From: Marihabitans asiaticum
GTDB taxonomy: Bacteria; Actinomycetota; Actinomycetes; Actinomycetales; Dermatophilaceae
Direction of reading: 5' to 3'
Assembly: GCF_007828725.1 (NCBI RefSeq)
Contig: NZ_VIUW01000003.1
Coordinates: 372,001 to 436,000, forward strand
Length of the DNA: 64,000 nt
The notes under the pieces were generated by a model. The model searched no databases, was not told the DNA's origin, and saw only the letters and a list, made by a program, of their open reading frames with translations. Of the stretch, positions 36,991 to 46,188 are shown one piece after another. The stretch's first letter is position 1. Each line of letters starts with the position of its first letter. Both the position numbers and the translations under genes were made by a program.

Positions 36991-38481
36991 ATGCCTGCGC
37001 AGCGCCCACGGACGATCCGCCCGACCCGCACGACGCTCCCGAGCGGGGTGCCCGGCGGCGACGGCTCTGCCCTCCACGAGCGCTTCGAGCAGATCCGCGA
37101 CGAGCTCGAGGTGCCGGCGGAGTTCCCCGACGACGTCCTGGCCGAGGCCTCCCGGGTCGCGGAGCAGCCGCTGCACCTCCCCGGCCGCGACGAGACCGAC
37201 GTGCCCTTCTTCACCATCGACCCCCCGGGTTCGATGGACCTCGACCAGGCGATGCACCTGGAGCGCGACGGGGAGGGACACCGGGTGCGCTACGCGATCG
37301 CCTACCTCGACGCCTTCGTCGCGCCCGGGGGAGCCGTCCACGCCGAGGCCCGGCGCCGTGGCCAGACGATCTACTCACCGGACACCCGGACACCGCTGCA
37401 CCCACCCGTCTTCTCCGAGGGGGCCGCCAGCCTGCTCCCAGGACAGCGCACCCCGGCCTACGTCTGGGACCTCCGGCTGGACGCCGAGGGTGAGGTGGTC
37501 CGGCACGAGCTCTACGCGGCGATGGTCCGCTCGGTCGACCGGCTCGACTACGACCAGGCCCAGGCAGAGCTCGACGACGGCGACGGCGAGGGCCGCATCG
37601 CGCTGCTCGCCGAGGTCGGGCGGCGCCGCATCGCCCTGGAGGAGGCCCGCGGCGGTGCCACCCTGCCGATGCCAGAGCAGGAGGTGGTGCTCGGCGCGGA
37701 CGGCCAGGTCGAGCTGACCTTGCGACCCCTGCTGCCGGTCGAGCGCTTCAACGCGCAGATCTCGCTCATGACGGGGATGGTCGCAGGCGAGCTGATGCTC
37801 TCGGGGCGGGTCGGGGTGCTGCGCACCATGCCCGCGCCCGAGGACCGAGCGATCCGACAGCTGCGGGCGGTGGCGCTCGGGCTCGGGGTCGATTGGCCGC
37901 GCGAGTATGGCTACGGCGAGCTGCTCCGCTCGCTCGACGTGAGCGACCCGGCTCACCTCGCGCTCGTGCACGAGGCGACGATGCTCTTCCGCGGGGCCGG
38001 GTACACCGCCTTCGACGGTGAGCTGCCTGAGGAGACCGAGCAGGCCGCGATCGCTGCGCCCTACGCCCACGTCACCGCACCCCTGCGCCGCCTGGTCGAC
38101 CGCTTCGGTCTCGCGGTGTGCGCGGCGATCAGCTCCGGGGACGAGGCGCCGGGCTGGGCGCGCGAGGCGCTGCCCGACCTGCCCGAGATCATGGAGCGCT
38201 CCGGGCGTCTGGCGGGAGCGGTCGAGCGGGCCTGCACCGACACCGTCGAGGCCGTGGTGCTCGCAGGTCGCGTCGGCGATCGACTGCCGGCGGTCGTCGT
38301 CGACGACGCGACCGGCCGCAGCGGGGGTCAGGTCGAGGTGCAGCTGCAGGACCCGCCCGTCCTCGCGCGCGCGAGCCACGACACCGGGACGAAGGGGGTC
38401 GAGCTCGGGTCGGCGGTGACGGTCCGGGTCGTGACCGCCGATGTCGCGTCCAGCCGGGTCGAGCTCGAGATCGTCGGCTGA
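36991..38481 (+). CDS. RNB-domain ribonuclease
   Basis: A 496-residue 3'-5' exoribonuclease of the RNase II/R family, in the short form seen in actinobacteria. The RNB active-site block is FTIDPPGSMDLDQAMHLER (residues ~73-91), with the acidic residues that bind Mg. MMTGM-like sequence ISLMTGMVAGELML and APYAHVTAPLRRLVDRFG follow. There is no N-terminal cold-shock domain and only a short C-terminal OB/S1-like part. rnpB starts 33 bases downstream. Confidence 0.92.
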   Translation: MPAQRPRTIRPTRTTLPSGVPGGDGSALHERFEQIRDELEVPAEFPDDVLAEASRVAEQPLHLPGRDETDVPFFTIDPPGSMDLDQAMHLERDGEGHRVRYAIAYLDAFVAPGGAVHAEARRRGQTIYSPDTRTPLHPPVFSEGAASLLPGQRTPAYVWDLRLDAEGEVVRHELYAAMVRSVDRLDYDQAQAELDDGDGEGRIALLAEVGRRRIALEEARGGATLPMPEQEVVLGADGQVELTLRPLLPVERFNAQISLMTGMVAGELMLSGRVGVLRTMPAPEDRAIRQLRAVALGLGVDWPREYGYGELLRSLDVSDPAHLALVHEATMLFRGAGYTAFDGELPEETEQAAIAAPYAHVTAPLRRLVDRFGLAVCAAISSGDEAPGWAREALPDLPEIMERSGRLAGAVERACTDTVEAVVLAGRVGDRLPAVVVDDATGRSGGQVEVQLQDPPVLARASHDTGTKGVELGSAVTVRVVTADVASSRVELEIVG

Positions 38482-38502
38482 CGCTGCCGCCCCGCGGGTG
38501 GG

Positions 38503-38508
38503 TATCCT
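38503..38508 (+). promoter_or_regulatory. Predicted -10 element of rnpB
   Basis: TATCCT ends six bases before the first base of P1 (38515), a good distance for a transcription start there. Confidence 0.6.
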
Positions 38509-38514
38509 GGTCCC

Positions 38515-38878
38515 GGATGAGTCGGCCGGACGGCCGCGGCGTCTCGGCGTCGAGGAAAGTCCGGGCTCCGAAGGGCAAGGTGGTGGCTAACGGCCACCCG
38601 GGGCGACCCGCGGGACAGTGCCACAGAGAGCAGACCGCCGGTGCCTGGCGCCGGTAAGGGTGAAACGGTGGTGTAAGAGACCACCAGCGGGCCGGGTGAC
38701 CGGTCCGGCTAGGTAAACCCCACCTGGAGCAAGTCCAGACAGTGCGCGTCACCAGGGCGGCCCGCCCGAGCGCACGGGTAGGACGCTAGAGGTCGTCGGT
38801 GACGGCGACCCCAGATGGATGGCCGTCGCGCGCCGCTCGCGGCGCGTCACAGGACCCGGCTTACAGGCCGGCTCATCC
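38515..38878 (+). ncRNA. rnpB: RNase P RNA (class A)
   Basis: The catalytic RNA that matures tRNA 5' ends. Conserved elements read in order: GAGGAAAGTCCGGGCTCC near 38550, ACAGAGAGCAGACCGCCGG near 38621-38641, GGTAAGGGTGAAACGGTGG, GTAAGAGACCACCAGCG, GGTAAACCCCACCTGGAGCA and AGGTCGTCGGTGACGGC. P1 closes the molecule: GGATGAGTCGGCC at the 5' end pairs with GGCCGGCTCATCC at 38866-38878. GGCTTACAGGCCGGC is the standard 3' part. The ends are set by P1 and may be a few bases off. Confidence 0.95.
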
Positions 38879-40060
38879 CCCTTCGCCCCCCGCTGTCCGC
38901 GCCGTGTGCGACAGCCACCCGGTGGCCGCCCCGACGAGCAGGACCAGCACCCCGGACACCAGCGAGGTGAGGGGGAGGGCGAGCGCCACGACGAGGCACC
39001 CGATCATCCCGAGCACGGGGATGGACCGAGCGAGCGCACCCGCCGGGAGCGTCGCGGCGCTGGCGTTGGCGATCGCGTAGTAGGCCAGGACGCACACGCT
39101 GCTGAAGCCGATGACGGCCCGGACGTCGAAGAGGACGACGAGAAGGACCACGGCGAGCGCCACGCTCAGCTCCGCGGCGACCGGGACCCCACGCTGATCG
39201 ACCCGTGCGAGGAGGTGCGGCAGGTAGCGGTCGCGAGCCATGGCGAGCACGGTGCGAGAGACCCCGAGGAGCAGGGCCAGCAGGGCGCCGGTGGCCGCCA
39301 CGCCGGCGACGACACGCAGCACCGGACCAAGCCACGGCACCCCGGAGATCTCCGCCGCCTCGGCCAGCGGCGAGACCCGCGCGCTGAGCCACTCGCTGCC
39401 GACCGATCGCAGCAGCGCGACGGCCACGAGGAGGTAGATCACGGCAACCGCGGAGAGGGCGATGAGGACCGCCCGGGGGATGGCGCGGGCCGGGTCGCGC
39501 ACCTCCTCGCCCAGGGTCGCGATGCGGGCGTAGCCGGCGAAGGCGAAGAAGAGGAAGCCGGCGCCCTGAAGCACGCCGAGCACCCCGACCGGGTCGCTGC
39601 GAGGAGCGGACTCGACGAGCAGCTCGGGCGGCGCGAGGAGCATGACGGCGACGAAGGCGAGCAGGCCCGCGATGACGACGGCGGCGATCACCGTCGCTGC
39701 ACGGGCGCTGCGCTGGACGCCGAGGAGGTTCAGCGCGAGCACCGCCAGGACGACCACGACCGCCAGGCTGGTGCTGCGGCCCGGCGCGAGGTAGGCGCCG
39801 ACGGTGAGCGCCATCGCCGCCGACGATGCCGTCTTGCCCACGACGAAGGCCCAGCCCGCGAGGTGGCCCCACGGCGTGCCCAGGCGCTCGCGCCCGTAGA
39901 CGTAGGCCCCACCGGACTCCGCGTACCGGGCGGCGAGCCGGGCGCTGCTGTGCGCGTTGAGACCGGCCACGACCACCGCGATCGCCAGCGCGAGGAGCAG
40001 GAGGTCGCCCGACGCGCGCGCCGCCGGTGCGAAGGCGACGAAGACGCCGGCGCCGATCAT
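38873..40060 (-). CDS. APC-family amino acid permease (no standard start for the full N-terminus)
   Basis: An amino acid/polyamine/organocation transporter with about 12 membrane helices. From the first ATG it has 395 residues and starts MIGAGVFVAFAPAARA, in the middle of TM1. The frame continues upstream as IERRLGTPDAVAVGLAT, which is the usual APC start, but between the in-frame TGA of ppgK (40115-40117) and this ATG there is no ATG, GTG or TTG. ATC at 40109-40111 or a CTG codon would be needed. The consensus YAESGGAYVYGRERLG and GYARIATLGEEVRDPARAIPRA fit the family. The stop codon lies within the 3' end of rnpB on the other strand. Substrate is unknown. Confidence 0.8.
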   Translation of the reverse strand: MIGAGVFVAFAPAARASGDLLLLALAIAVVVAGLNAHSSARLAARYAESGGAYVYGRERLGTPWGHLAGWAFVVGKTASSAAMALTVGAYLAPGRSTSLAVVVVLAVLALNLLGVQRSARAATVIAAVVIAGLLAFVAVMLLAPPELLVESAPRSDPVGVLGVLQGAGFLFFAFAGYARIATLGEEVRDPARAIPRAVLIALSAVAVIYLLVAVALLRSVGSEWLSARVSPLAEAAEISGVPWLGPVLRVVAGVAATGALLALLLGVSRTVLAMARDRYLPHLLARVDQRGVPVAAELSVALAVVLLVVLFDVRAVIGFSSVCVLAYYAIANASAATLPAGALARSIPVLGMIGCLVVALALPLTSLVSGVLVLLVGAATGWLSHTARTAGGEGG

Positions 40061-40114
40061 GGTCGCCAGGCCGACGGCGACCGCGTCAGGGGTCCCCAGG
40101 CGCCGCTCGATGGG

Positions 40115-40870
40115 TCAGCTCTCCCGCGCCGCCAGGTAGGCCGCCCCGATGATGCCCGCCTTGTTCTTCAGCTTCGCGGGCACGATCTCGGTGCGGATCT
40201 GCAGCAACGGCAAGAACTCGTCGGCGCGCTTGCTGATGCCGCCGCCCACGACGAAGAGCTCGGGCCAGAAGAGGTCCTCGACCCGCCGGTAGTAGGTGGT
40301 GAGCCGTTGCGCCCACTCCTCCCAGTCCAGCTCCTCGCGGTCGCGTGCCGACTCCGCGGCCCGGGTCTCGGCGTCATGACCGTCGATCTCGAGGTGGCCG
40401 AGCTCGGAGTTGGGCACGAGGTCGCCGTCGAGCAGCATCGCGCTGCCGATGCCCGTACCGAGGGTGGTGAGGATGACCAGCCCGTCCTGCTTCTTCGCCG
40501 CGCCGAACTGGCCCTCGGCGACCCCGGCGGCATCGGCGTCGTTGACCAGGGTCACCGGGCGGCCGAGGCGCTCGGTGAACAGCTCGCGGGCGTCGCAGTC
40601 GATCCACGAGGGGTCGATGTTCGCCGCGCTGCGGGCGACGCCGTGGGTGACGACCGCCGGCAGGGTGATACCGACCGGCGCGCCCTTCTTCAGCGAGAAG
40701 TGCTCGACGATCTCCGCGACGACCTCGCTCACCGCCTCCGGGGTCGCAACGTCCGGGGTGGGGATCCGGAGCCGGTCGTCGGCGAAGGCGCCCCTGTCCA
40801 GGTCGACCGGCGCGCCCTTGATCCCGCTCCCGCCGATGTCGACGCCCAGCGCGTGCTCTTTCTTACCCAT
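40115..40870 (-). CDS. ppgK: Polyphosphate glucokinase
   Basis: A 251-residue ROK-family kinase that phosphorylates glucose with polyphosphate (or ATP) as donor. LGVDIGGSGIKGAPVDLD (residues 8-25) is the phosphate loop, LVNDADAAGVAEGQFGA contains the catalytic Asp, and TLGTGIGSAMLLDG is the second phosphate motif. NSELGHLEIDGHDAE and WPELFVVGGGISKRADEF also match PpgK. The length is normal. It is in the same frame as the permease downstream, separated only by its stop codon. Confidence 0.94.
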   Translation of the reverse strand: MGKKEHALGVDIGGSGIKGAPVDLDRGAFADDRLRIPTPDVATPEAVSEVVAEIVEHFSLKKGAPVGITLPAVVTHGVARSAANIDPSWIDCDARELFTERLGRPVTLVNDADAAGVAEGQFGAAKKQDGLVILTTLGTGIGSAMLLDGDLVPNSELGHLEIDGHDAETRAAESARDREELDWEEWAQRLTTYYRRVEDLFWPELFVVGGGISKRADEFLPLLQIRTEIVPAKLKNKAGIIGAAYLAARES

Positions 40871-40887
40871 TGGTGATCGCCTTCGAC

Positions 40888-41763
40888 TCAGGGGAGGGTG
40901 AGGATCTCGTGGCCGTCCTCGGTGATGAGGATGGTGTGCTCGAACTGTGCCGAGCGAGCCAGGTCCTTGGTGACGACGGTCCAGTCGTCGTCCCACATGG
41001 TCCACTCGTGCGTGCCGAGGTTGAGCATCGGCTCGACGGTGAAGGTCATGCCCGGCTCGATGACGGTGTCGTAGCCGGGGGCCGCGTCGTAGTGAGGGAT
41101 GACCAAGCCGGAGTGGAACGCGCTGCCGATGCCGTGGCCGGTGAAGTCACGGACCACGCCGTAGCCGAACCGGGCCGCGTACTTCTCGATGACCATCCCG
41201 ATGACGTTGATCTGGCGGCCCGGACGGGCGGCCTTGATCCCGCGCATCATCGCCTCGTGGGTGCGCTCGACGAGCAGGCGCGACTCCTCGTCGACCTCAC
41301 CGACGAGGTAGGTGGCGTCGGTGTCGCCGTGGACGCCGTCGACGAAGGCGGTGATGTCGATGTTGACGATGTCACCGTCCTGCAGCGGCCGGTCGTCGGG
41401 GATGCCGTGGCAGATCACCTCGTTGACCGAGGTGCACACCGACTTCGGGAAGCCCCGGTAGCCCAGGGTCGAGGGGTACGCGCCGTGGTCGAGCAGGTAC
41501 TCGTGGGCGACCGCGTCGAGCCGGTCGGTGCTCACGCCAGGGGCGATCTCGGCCGCAGCCGCGGCCAGCGCCCGGGCAGCGATCCTGCCGGCGACGCGCA
41601 TCCGCTCGATCGTCTCGGCGTCCTTGACCTCGCTCCCGGTGAAGGGGGCGGGCGCCGGCTTGTCGACGTACTCGGGTCGGGCGATCGTGGCCGGCACCGG
41701 GCGGCGTGGTGAGACCGCACCAGCACGGACCTGGTGGTCGGGACGTACGGCTGCTCCAGGCAT
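40888..41763 (-). CDS. map: Methionine aminopeptidase (type I)
   Basis: A 291-residue enzyme that removes the initiator Met from new proteins. Metal ligands are visible: [20 protein letters not shown] (Asp, Asp), [18 protein letters not shown] (His), [11 protein letters not shown] (Glu) and [11 protein letters not shown] (Glu). An N-terminal extension of about 40 residues precedes the catalytic core, as in actinobacterial MapB. I chose ATG 41763 because TACACT lies seven bases upstream, as in the other leaderless genes here; ATG 41781 would add six residues. Confidence 0.94.
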   Translation of the reverse strand: MPGAAVRPDHQVRAGAVSPRRPVPATIARPEYVDKPAPAPFTGSEVKDAETIERMRVAGRIAARALAAAAAEIAPGVSTDRLDAVAHEYLLDHGAYPSTLGYRGFPKSVCTSVNEVICHGIPDDRPLQDGDIVNIDITAFVDGVHGDTDATYLVGEVDEESRLLVERTHEAMMRGIKAARPGRQINVIGMVIEKYAARFGYGVVRDFTGHGIGSAFHSGLVIPHYDAAPGYDTVIEPGMTFTVEPMLNLGTHEWTMWDDDWTVVTKDLARSAQFEHTILITEDGHEILTLP

Positions 41764-41770
41764 AGGGTCG

Positions 41771-41776
41771 AGTGTA
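41771..41776 (-). promoter_or_regulatory. Predicted -10 element of map (leaderless)
   Basis: TACACT on the minus strand lies seven bases before the ATG at 41763. Confidence 0.45.
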
Positions 41777-41821
41777 GGCATGGGCCGACGACGGCCCCGA
41801 CACGAGAGAGGGATCACCGCG

Positions 41822-42031
41822 ATGGTCTTCTGGTACAACATCGAGTCCGGCGAGGTCGAGGCCGACGAGGTCAAGTCGAAGGGGGAGAACCTCATGGGCC
41901 CCTACGACACCGAGGCGGAGGCGCGGGACGCGCTCGCGACCGCGGCCGAGAAGACCGAGAAGTGGGACGAGGAGGACAAGGCCTGGGAGGAGAAGGGCTG
42001 GGGGTCCGCCGCGGACGACGGGTCCTGCTGA
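41822..42031 (+). CDS. Small conserved acidic protein
   Basis: A 69-residue protein starting [20 protein letters not shown], then [20 protein letters not shown] and a Trp/Glu/Lys-rich tail. It resembles small actinobacterial proteins related to the SPOR/Sel1 'NIESGEVE' type, sometimes mislabelled as methionine aminopeptidase because they lie beside map. There is no signal peptide. GAGAGAGGGATC precedes the ATG. It is divergent from map. Function is unknown. Confidence 0.75.
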   Translation: MVFWYNIESGEVEADEVKSKGENLMGPYDTEAEARDALATAAEKTEKWDEEDKAWEEKGWGSAADDGSC

Positions 42032-42059
42032 CCCTCCCTTCGCCTCCCGCGCAGCCGCC

Positions 42060-42698
42060 TCAGGACCGTCGGTAGAGGGCGAGGCAGTACGACCCGTCGC
42101 CGGGCCACCGCTCGCCACCCCAGCCGGCATAGCGCCGCACGAGCGAGAGACCGGCGGCGAAGGCCGCCCGCTCGACCTCGGCGACGCCGAGCGCCGAGGC
42201 GCCCTCGGGCTGGTGGCCCGGCAGGGACCAGCCGGCCACGAGCAGGCCGTCCGCGGCGAGATGGGCCCGGAGCCGCCGTAGGGCGGCGACGAGGGTCCCG
42301 TCGGCGAGGAAGGGCAGGACGTTGCCGGCGAGCAGGACGATGTCGAAGGCCTGGGTGCGCAGCTCGAGGGTGGAGATATCGGCGACGACGAATCGGGTGA
42401 GGTCGTCGAGCTCCTCGGCGACCTCGATCATGTGCGGGTCAGCGTCGACCCCGACGACGTCGTGACCCAGCCGGGTCAGCTCGGTCGCGACCCTGCCGGT
42501 GCCGCAGCCGGCGTCGAGGACGCGGATCGGCGCGGGCCGCAGCGCGTGCACGAAGCGGGCCTCGCCGTGGATGTCGACCCCGTCGGCGAGGAGGGCGTCG
42601 AAGTGACGCTGGTAGGCATTGGCCGCGTCGATCCCCCCGCTGACCTCGGACCATCGGGTCCGGATCTGCGGGGAGTCGAAGGGGGGAGGCTCGCTCAT
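42060..42698 (-). CDS. SAM-dependent methyltransferase
   Basis: A 212-residue class I methyltransferase. Motif [21 protein letters not shown] (residues ~58-77), binds [20 protein letters not shown] is motif II, and [14 protein letters not shown] motif III. The N-terminal ~55 residues ([20 protein letters not shown]) are helical. Substrate is unknown. It is coupled to panB by an ATGA overlap (42695-42698), and no other pantothenate gene is nearby. Confidence 0.85.
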   Translation of the reverse strand: MSEPPPFDSPQIRTRWSEVSGGIDAANAYQRHFDALLADGVDIHGEARFVHALRPAPIRVLDAGCGTGRVATELTRLGHDVVGVDADPHMIEVAEELDDLTRFVVADISTLELRTQAFDIVLLAGNVLPFLADGTLVAALRRLRAHLAADGLLVAGWSLPGHQPEGASALGVAEVERAAFAAGLSLVRRYAGWGGERWPGDGSYCLALYRRS

Positions 42699-43579
42699 GA
42701 CTCGAAGGAATGCTCTGCCGCCGGGAAGGAACCGTCCTTGACCTCCCGCACGTACTCGCCGGCCGCACGGGCCAGCTCGCCACGCAGGTCGGCGTACTTC
42801 TTGACGAAGCGTGGCGCCTTGCCGCCGCGCAGCCCCGCCATGTCCTGCCAGACGAGCACCTGGGCGTCGCAGTCCGGGCCGGCGCCGATCCCGACGGTGG
42901 GGATCGACAGGGCCTCGGTGACCGCCGCGGCGGTCGGGGCGGGGACCATCTCGAGCACGACGGCGAAGGCACCGGCCTGCTCGACCGCGCGCGCGTCGGC
43001 GAGGGTCTTCTCCGCCGCGTCGCCGCGCCCTTGGACCCGGTAGCCGCCGAGGGTGTGCTCGCTCTGGGGGGTGAATCCGATGTGGGCGCAGACGGGGATC
43101 CCGCCGCGGACGAGACGCTCGATGGTCGGAGCCATCTCGGCGCCCCCTTCGAGCTTGACCGCGTGCGCCAACCCCTCCTTCATGAACCGGCTGGCGGTGA
43201 GATAGGCCTGCTCTGGCGAGGCCTGGTAGCTGCCGAAGGGGAGGTCGGCCAGGACGAGGGCGCGCCGGGCACTCACCGCGACGCCTCGGGTGAGGGCGAT
43301 CATCTGCTCGACGGTCACCGGGAGGGTGGTCTCGTAGCCGAAGACGTTGTTGCCCGCGGAGTCACCGACGAGCAGCACCTCGACCCCGGCCTCGTCGAAG
43401 ATCTCGGCCGCATACATGTCGTAGGCGGTGAGCATCGTCCAGCGCTCGCCCGTCGAGGTCATCTCGTGCAGGTGCGGGATCCGGATGCGGCGCGGTGGCG
43501 ATGAGGCTGCCCCGCTGGCGGGGCCACCCCCGTACGGCGGCTGGGGCTGGTCCGGCTGCGCGGGTCCGTTCTCAGGCAT
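42695..43579 (-). CDS. panB: 3-methyl-2-oxobutanoate hydroxymethyltransferase
   Basis: The first step of pantothenate synthesis: adds a hydroxymethyl group from methylene-THF to ketoisovalerate. It has 294 residues, with [49 protein letters not shown] and [10 protein letters not shown] as conserved blocks holding the metal Asps and Glu. It is about 25 residues longer at the N-terminus (Pro/Gly-rich) than the E. coli enzyme. ATG 43579 has TACCCT six bases upstream and no ribosome binding site, so it is probably leaderless. Confidence 0.95.
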   Translation of the reverse strand: MPENGPAQPDQPQPPYGGGPASGAASSPPRRIRIPHLHEMTSTGERWTMLTAYDMYAAEIFDEAGVEVLLVGDSAGNNVFGYETTLPVTVEQMIALTRGVAVSARRALVLADLPFGSYQASPEQAYLTASRFMKEGLAHAVKLEGGAEMAPTIERLVRGGIPVCAHIGFTPQSEHTLGGYRVQGRGDAAEKTLADARAVEQAGAFAVVLEMVPAPTAAAVTEALSIPTVGIGAGPDCDAQVLVWQDMAGLRGGKAPRFVKKYADLRGELARAAGEYVREVKDGSFPAAEHSFES

Positions 43580-43585
43580 GGCGCC

Positions 43586-43591
43586 AGGGTA
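43586..43591 (-). promoter_or_regulatory. Predicted -10 element of panB (leaderless)
   Basis: TACCCT on the minus strand lies six bases before the panB ATG. The remaining ~165 bases to the divergent protease gene hold no gene. Confidence 0.5.
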
Positions 43592-43756
43592 GCCACCCGG
43601 CTGCCGGCGGAGCCGAGGGAGCGAGATGGTCAGGCGGCGGTAAAGATCGGTTCAAGATCCGACAAGTTGCTTCCAGGGGAGAGGAATCAGTTGGTTGAGT
43701 GCAGCCACAGCCGCGCGGCGACGGAGCCCGCGGTCCGGAACGGAAGAAGTCACCCT

Positions 43757-46099
43757 GTGAGTAGACGCCACACCACGGCTCTGGCCGGCATCGCTTCCTC
43801 TGCGCTCATCCTCGCGATGGTCCCGATGTCCTCCTCCTCCGCGGCCCCAACCGCCGCGCCCCCGGCGGATCAGGACTCCGCCCAGCCTGCACAGACCGAT
43901 GACAAGCCCCACCCGCTCGAGGAAGAACGCCGCCGGCTCCGTGAGGCCGCCGTCGACCAGCTCGTCCGAGGCGAGGCGAAGGTGACCACTCGGGCCGGCA
44001 AGGAGGTGATCGAGGTCGAGGGTGCTGCGCCGCCGAAGAACGCGCGGGCTCGCGCCGCTCAGAAGCCGTCTCGCTACGTCGAGTACGACGTCGACCGGAC
44101 GGCCAACCTCTTCACGATCCTCACCGACTTCGGCGACCAGACCAAGCAGCCCCAGGGGGGCGAGCCGGGCCCGGTGCACAACGAGATCGAGAAGCCCGAC
44201 CGGATCTGGGACGGCAACGCCACGGACGACAACTCGACCATCTGGAAGAAGAACTTCAACCGCAAGCACTACCGGCAGCTGATGTTCCACAAGCGCAAGG
44301 AGTCGATGCGGCACTTCTACCAGAAGCAGAGCAACGGCCGTTTCCTCCTCCAGGGCGACGTGAGCAACTGGGTGACCGTGCCCTACAACGAGGCCCGCTA
44401 CGGTCACAACCCGGTCTCCGGCGACGGTACCTCCGAGGCCGAGGGCTACTGGAACTACATCAAGGACACCGCCACCGCCTGGTACGAGGACCAGCGTGCC
44501 CAGGGCAAGACCAAGCGCGAGATCAAGCAGTACCTCGCGCAGTTCGACGTCTGGGACCGTTACGACCACGACGCCGACGGAGACTTCAACGAGCCGGACG
44601 GCTACATCGACCACTTCCAGGCAATCCACGCCGGCGAGGGCGAGGAGGCCGGCGGCGGAGCGCAGGGTGAGGACGCCATCTGGTCGCACCGGTGGTACGC
44701 CTTCTCCAACGGCATCGGCCGCTCCGGGCCTCAGGGCAACCTCCTCGGAGGAGTGCCGCTCGGTGACTCGGGCATCTGGATCGGTGACTACACCACCGAG
44801 CCGGAGAACGGTGGTCTGGGCGTCTTCGCCCACGAGTTCGGCCACGACCTCGGCCTTCCCGACCTGTACGACACTGCCGGCGGTGACAACGGCACCGGCT
44901 TCTGGACGCTGATGTCCGGCGGTAGCTGGCTGAACGACGGCACCGTGGACATCGGCTCGAGCCCCGGCTACATGGGCGCCTGGGAGAAGCTCCAGCTGGG
45001 CTGGTCCGACGTGCAGACCGTCGAGGCCGGCAAGCGCGCGCAGACCGTGCCGGTCGGCCCGGCGGACCGGGACGACCCGGATCTGCCGCAGGCGGTCGCG
45101 GTGACCCTGCCGGACAAGAAGATCACCACCGACTACAACACCCCGCACTCGGGCTCCTCCGAGTGGTGGAGCGGGTCCGCAGACGACCTGAACAACACCC
45201 TCACCCGCAGCGTCGACCTCTCCGGAGTCACGTCGGCGTCGATGTCGGCGTGGATCGCTCACGATATCGAGGAGGGCTACGACTTCCTCGTCGCGGAGGC
45301 CCGGCCGAAGGGGGGAGCGACCTGGCAGCAGGTCGGGCCCACCATCGACGGCGGCGACATGAGCTGGACCGAGTACACCTTCGACCTGTCGGCCCTCGCC
45401 GGACAGGAGATCGAGGTCAGGTTCCGTTACCAGACCGACGGCGGGGTGCACCTCAAGGGTGCCTTCATCGACGACGTGCGGATCACCGCCGACGGTCAGG
45501 TCCGCCTCGACGACGACGTGGAGTCCGGGGACAACGGCTGGAGCGCTGACGGCTTCACCCGGATGGGTGGCTCGACCACCGAGACCGTCTCGCACTACTA
45601 CCTCGCGGAGAACCGGGTGTACTCCGGGTACGACGCCTACCTGAAGACCGGGCCATACAACTTCGGGTGGGCCAGCACCAAGCCGAACTGGGTGGAGCGC
45701 TTCCCCTACCAGGACGGTCTGCTCGTCTGGTACATCGACAACGAGTACTCGGACAACAACACCTCCCAGCACCCCGGTCACGGCCAGGTGCTCCCGGTGG
45801 ACGCCCGGCCCGACCCGATCACCTTCCGTGACGGGGTCAAGCTCGGCAACCGGCGGCAGCCCTTCGACGCGACCTTCGGCCGGCAGCGCACCGACAAGGT
45901 GACCTTCCATCGCAACGGCATGGCCGAGCGGGTGCGTTCGCAGCGCCCCGAGCGGACCTTCGACGACCTCGACCCGAACCGGTACTGGACCGCCGACAAC
46001 CCGCTGGGCTCGACCAAGGTCGCGGGGACCGGCACCCAGATCAAGGTGATCGCCGAGTACGGGGACAACATGGTGCTCAAGGTGCGCAAGCGCTCCTAG
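43757..46099 (+). CDS. Secreted M6-family metalloprotease (immune inhibitor A-like)
   Basis: A 780-residue exported zinc protease. The Sec signal peptide (residues 1-~29) is VSRRHTTALAG..., ending SSSAAP. A charged propeptide of about 80 residues follows. The zinc site is HEFGHDLGLPD with His359, Glu360 and His363; GFWTLMSGGSW is the conserved Met-turn. DRYDHDADGDFNEPDGYIDH looks like a calcium-binding loop. The C-terminal ~330 residues include an immune-inhibitor-A/MAM-like beta-sandwich (LSALAGQEIEVRFRYQTDGG). There is no LPXTG or membrane anchor, so it should be released. The start is GTG with GGAAGAAG upstream; it is a stand-alone gene with a strong terminator. Confidence 0.93.
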   Translation: MSRRHTTALAGIASSALILAMVPMSSSSAAPTAAPPADQDSAQPAQTDDKPHPLEEERRRLREAAVDQLVRGEAKVTTRAGKEVIEVEGAAPPKNARARAAQKPSRYVEYDVDRTANLFTILTDFGDQTKQPQGGEPGPVHNEIEKPDRIWDGNATDDNSTIWKKNFNRKHYRQLMFHKRKESMRHFYQKQSNGRFLLQGDVSNWVTVPYNEARYGHNPVSGDGTSEAEGYWNYIKDTATAWYEDQRAQGKTKREIKQYLAQFDVWDRYDHDADGDFNEPDGYIDHFQAIHAGEGEEAGGGAQGEDAIWSHRWYAFSNGIGRSGPQGNLLGGVPLGDSGIWIGDYTTEPENGGLGVFAHEFGHDLGLPDLYDTAGGDNGTGFWTLMSGGSWLNDGTVDIGSSPGYMGAWEKLQLGWSDVQTVEAGKRAQTVPVGPADRDDPDLPQAVAVTLPDKKITTDYNTPHSGSSEWWSGSADDLNNTLTRSVDLSGVTSASMSAWIAHDIEEGYDFLVAEARPKGGATWQQVGPTIDGGDMSWTEYTFDLSALAGQEIEVRFRYQTDGGVHLKGAFIDDVRITADGQVRLDDDVESGDNGWSADGFTRMGGSTTETVSHYYLAENRVYSGYDAYLKTGPYNFGWASTKPNWVERFPYQDGLLVWYIDNEYSDNNTSQHPGHGQVLPVDARPDPITFRDGVKLGNRRQPFDATFGRQRTDKVTFHRNGMAERVRSQRPERTFDDLDPNRYWTADNPLGSTKVAGTGTQIKVIAEYGDNMVLKVRKRS

Positions 46100-46119
46100 A
46101 GCACGGCGGACACACCACT

Positions 46120-46166
46120 CGAACGGACCCCGGGGCGACGCACCGCGCCGCCCCGGGGTCCGTTCG
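46120..46166 (+). terminator. Strong hairpin terminator after the M6 protease
   Basis: A perfect 18-bp inverted repeat, CGAACGGACCCCGGGGCG and its complement, with an 11-base loop, lies 20 bases after the stop. It separates the protease gene from glnA2. Confidence 0.88.
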
Positions 46167-46188
46167 TCGGGTACGGCAGGATGGGGTC

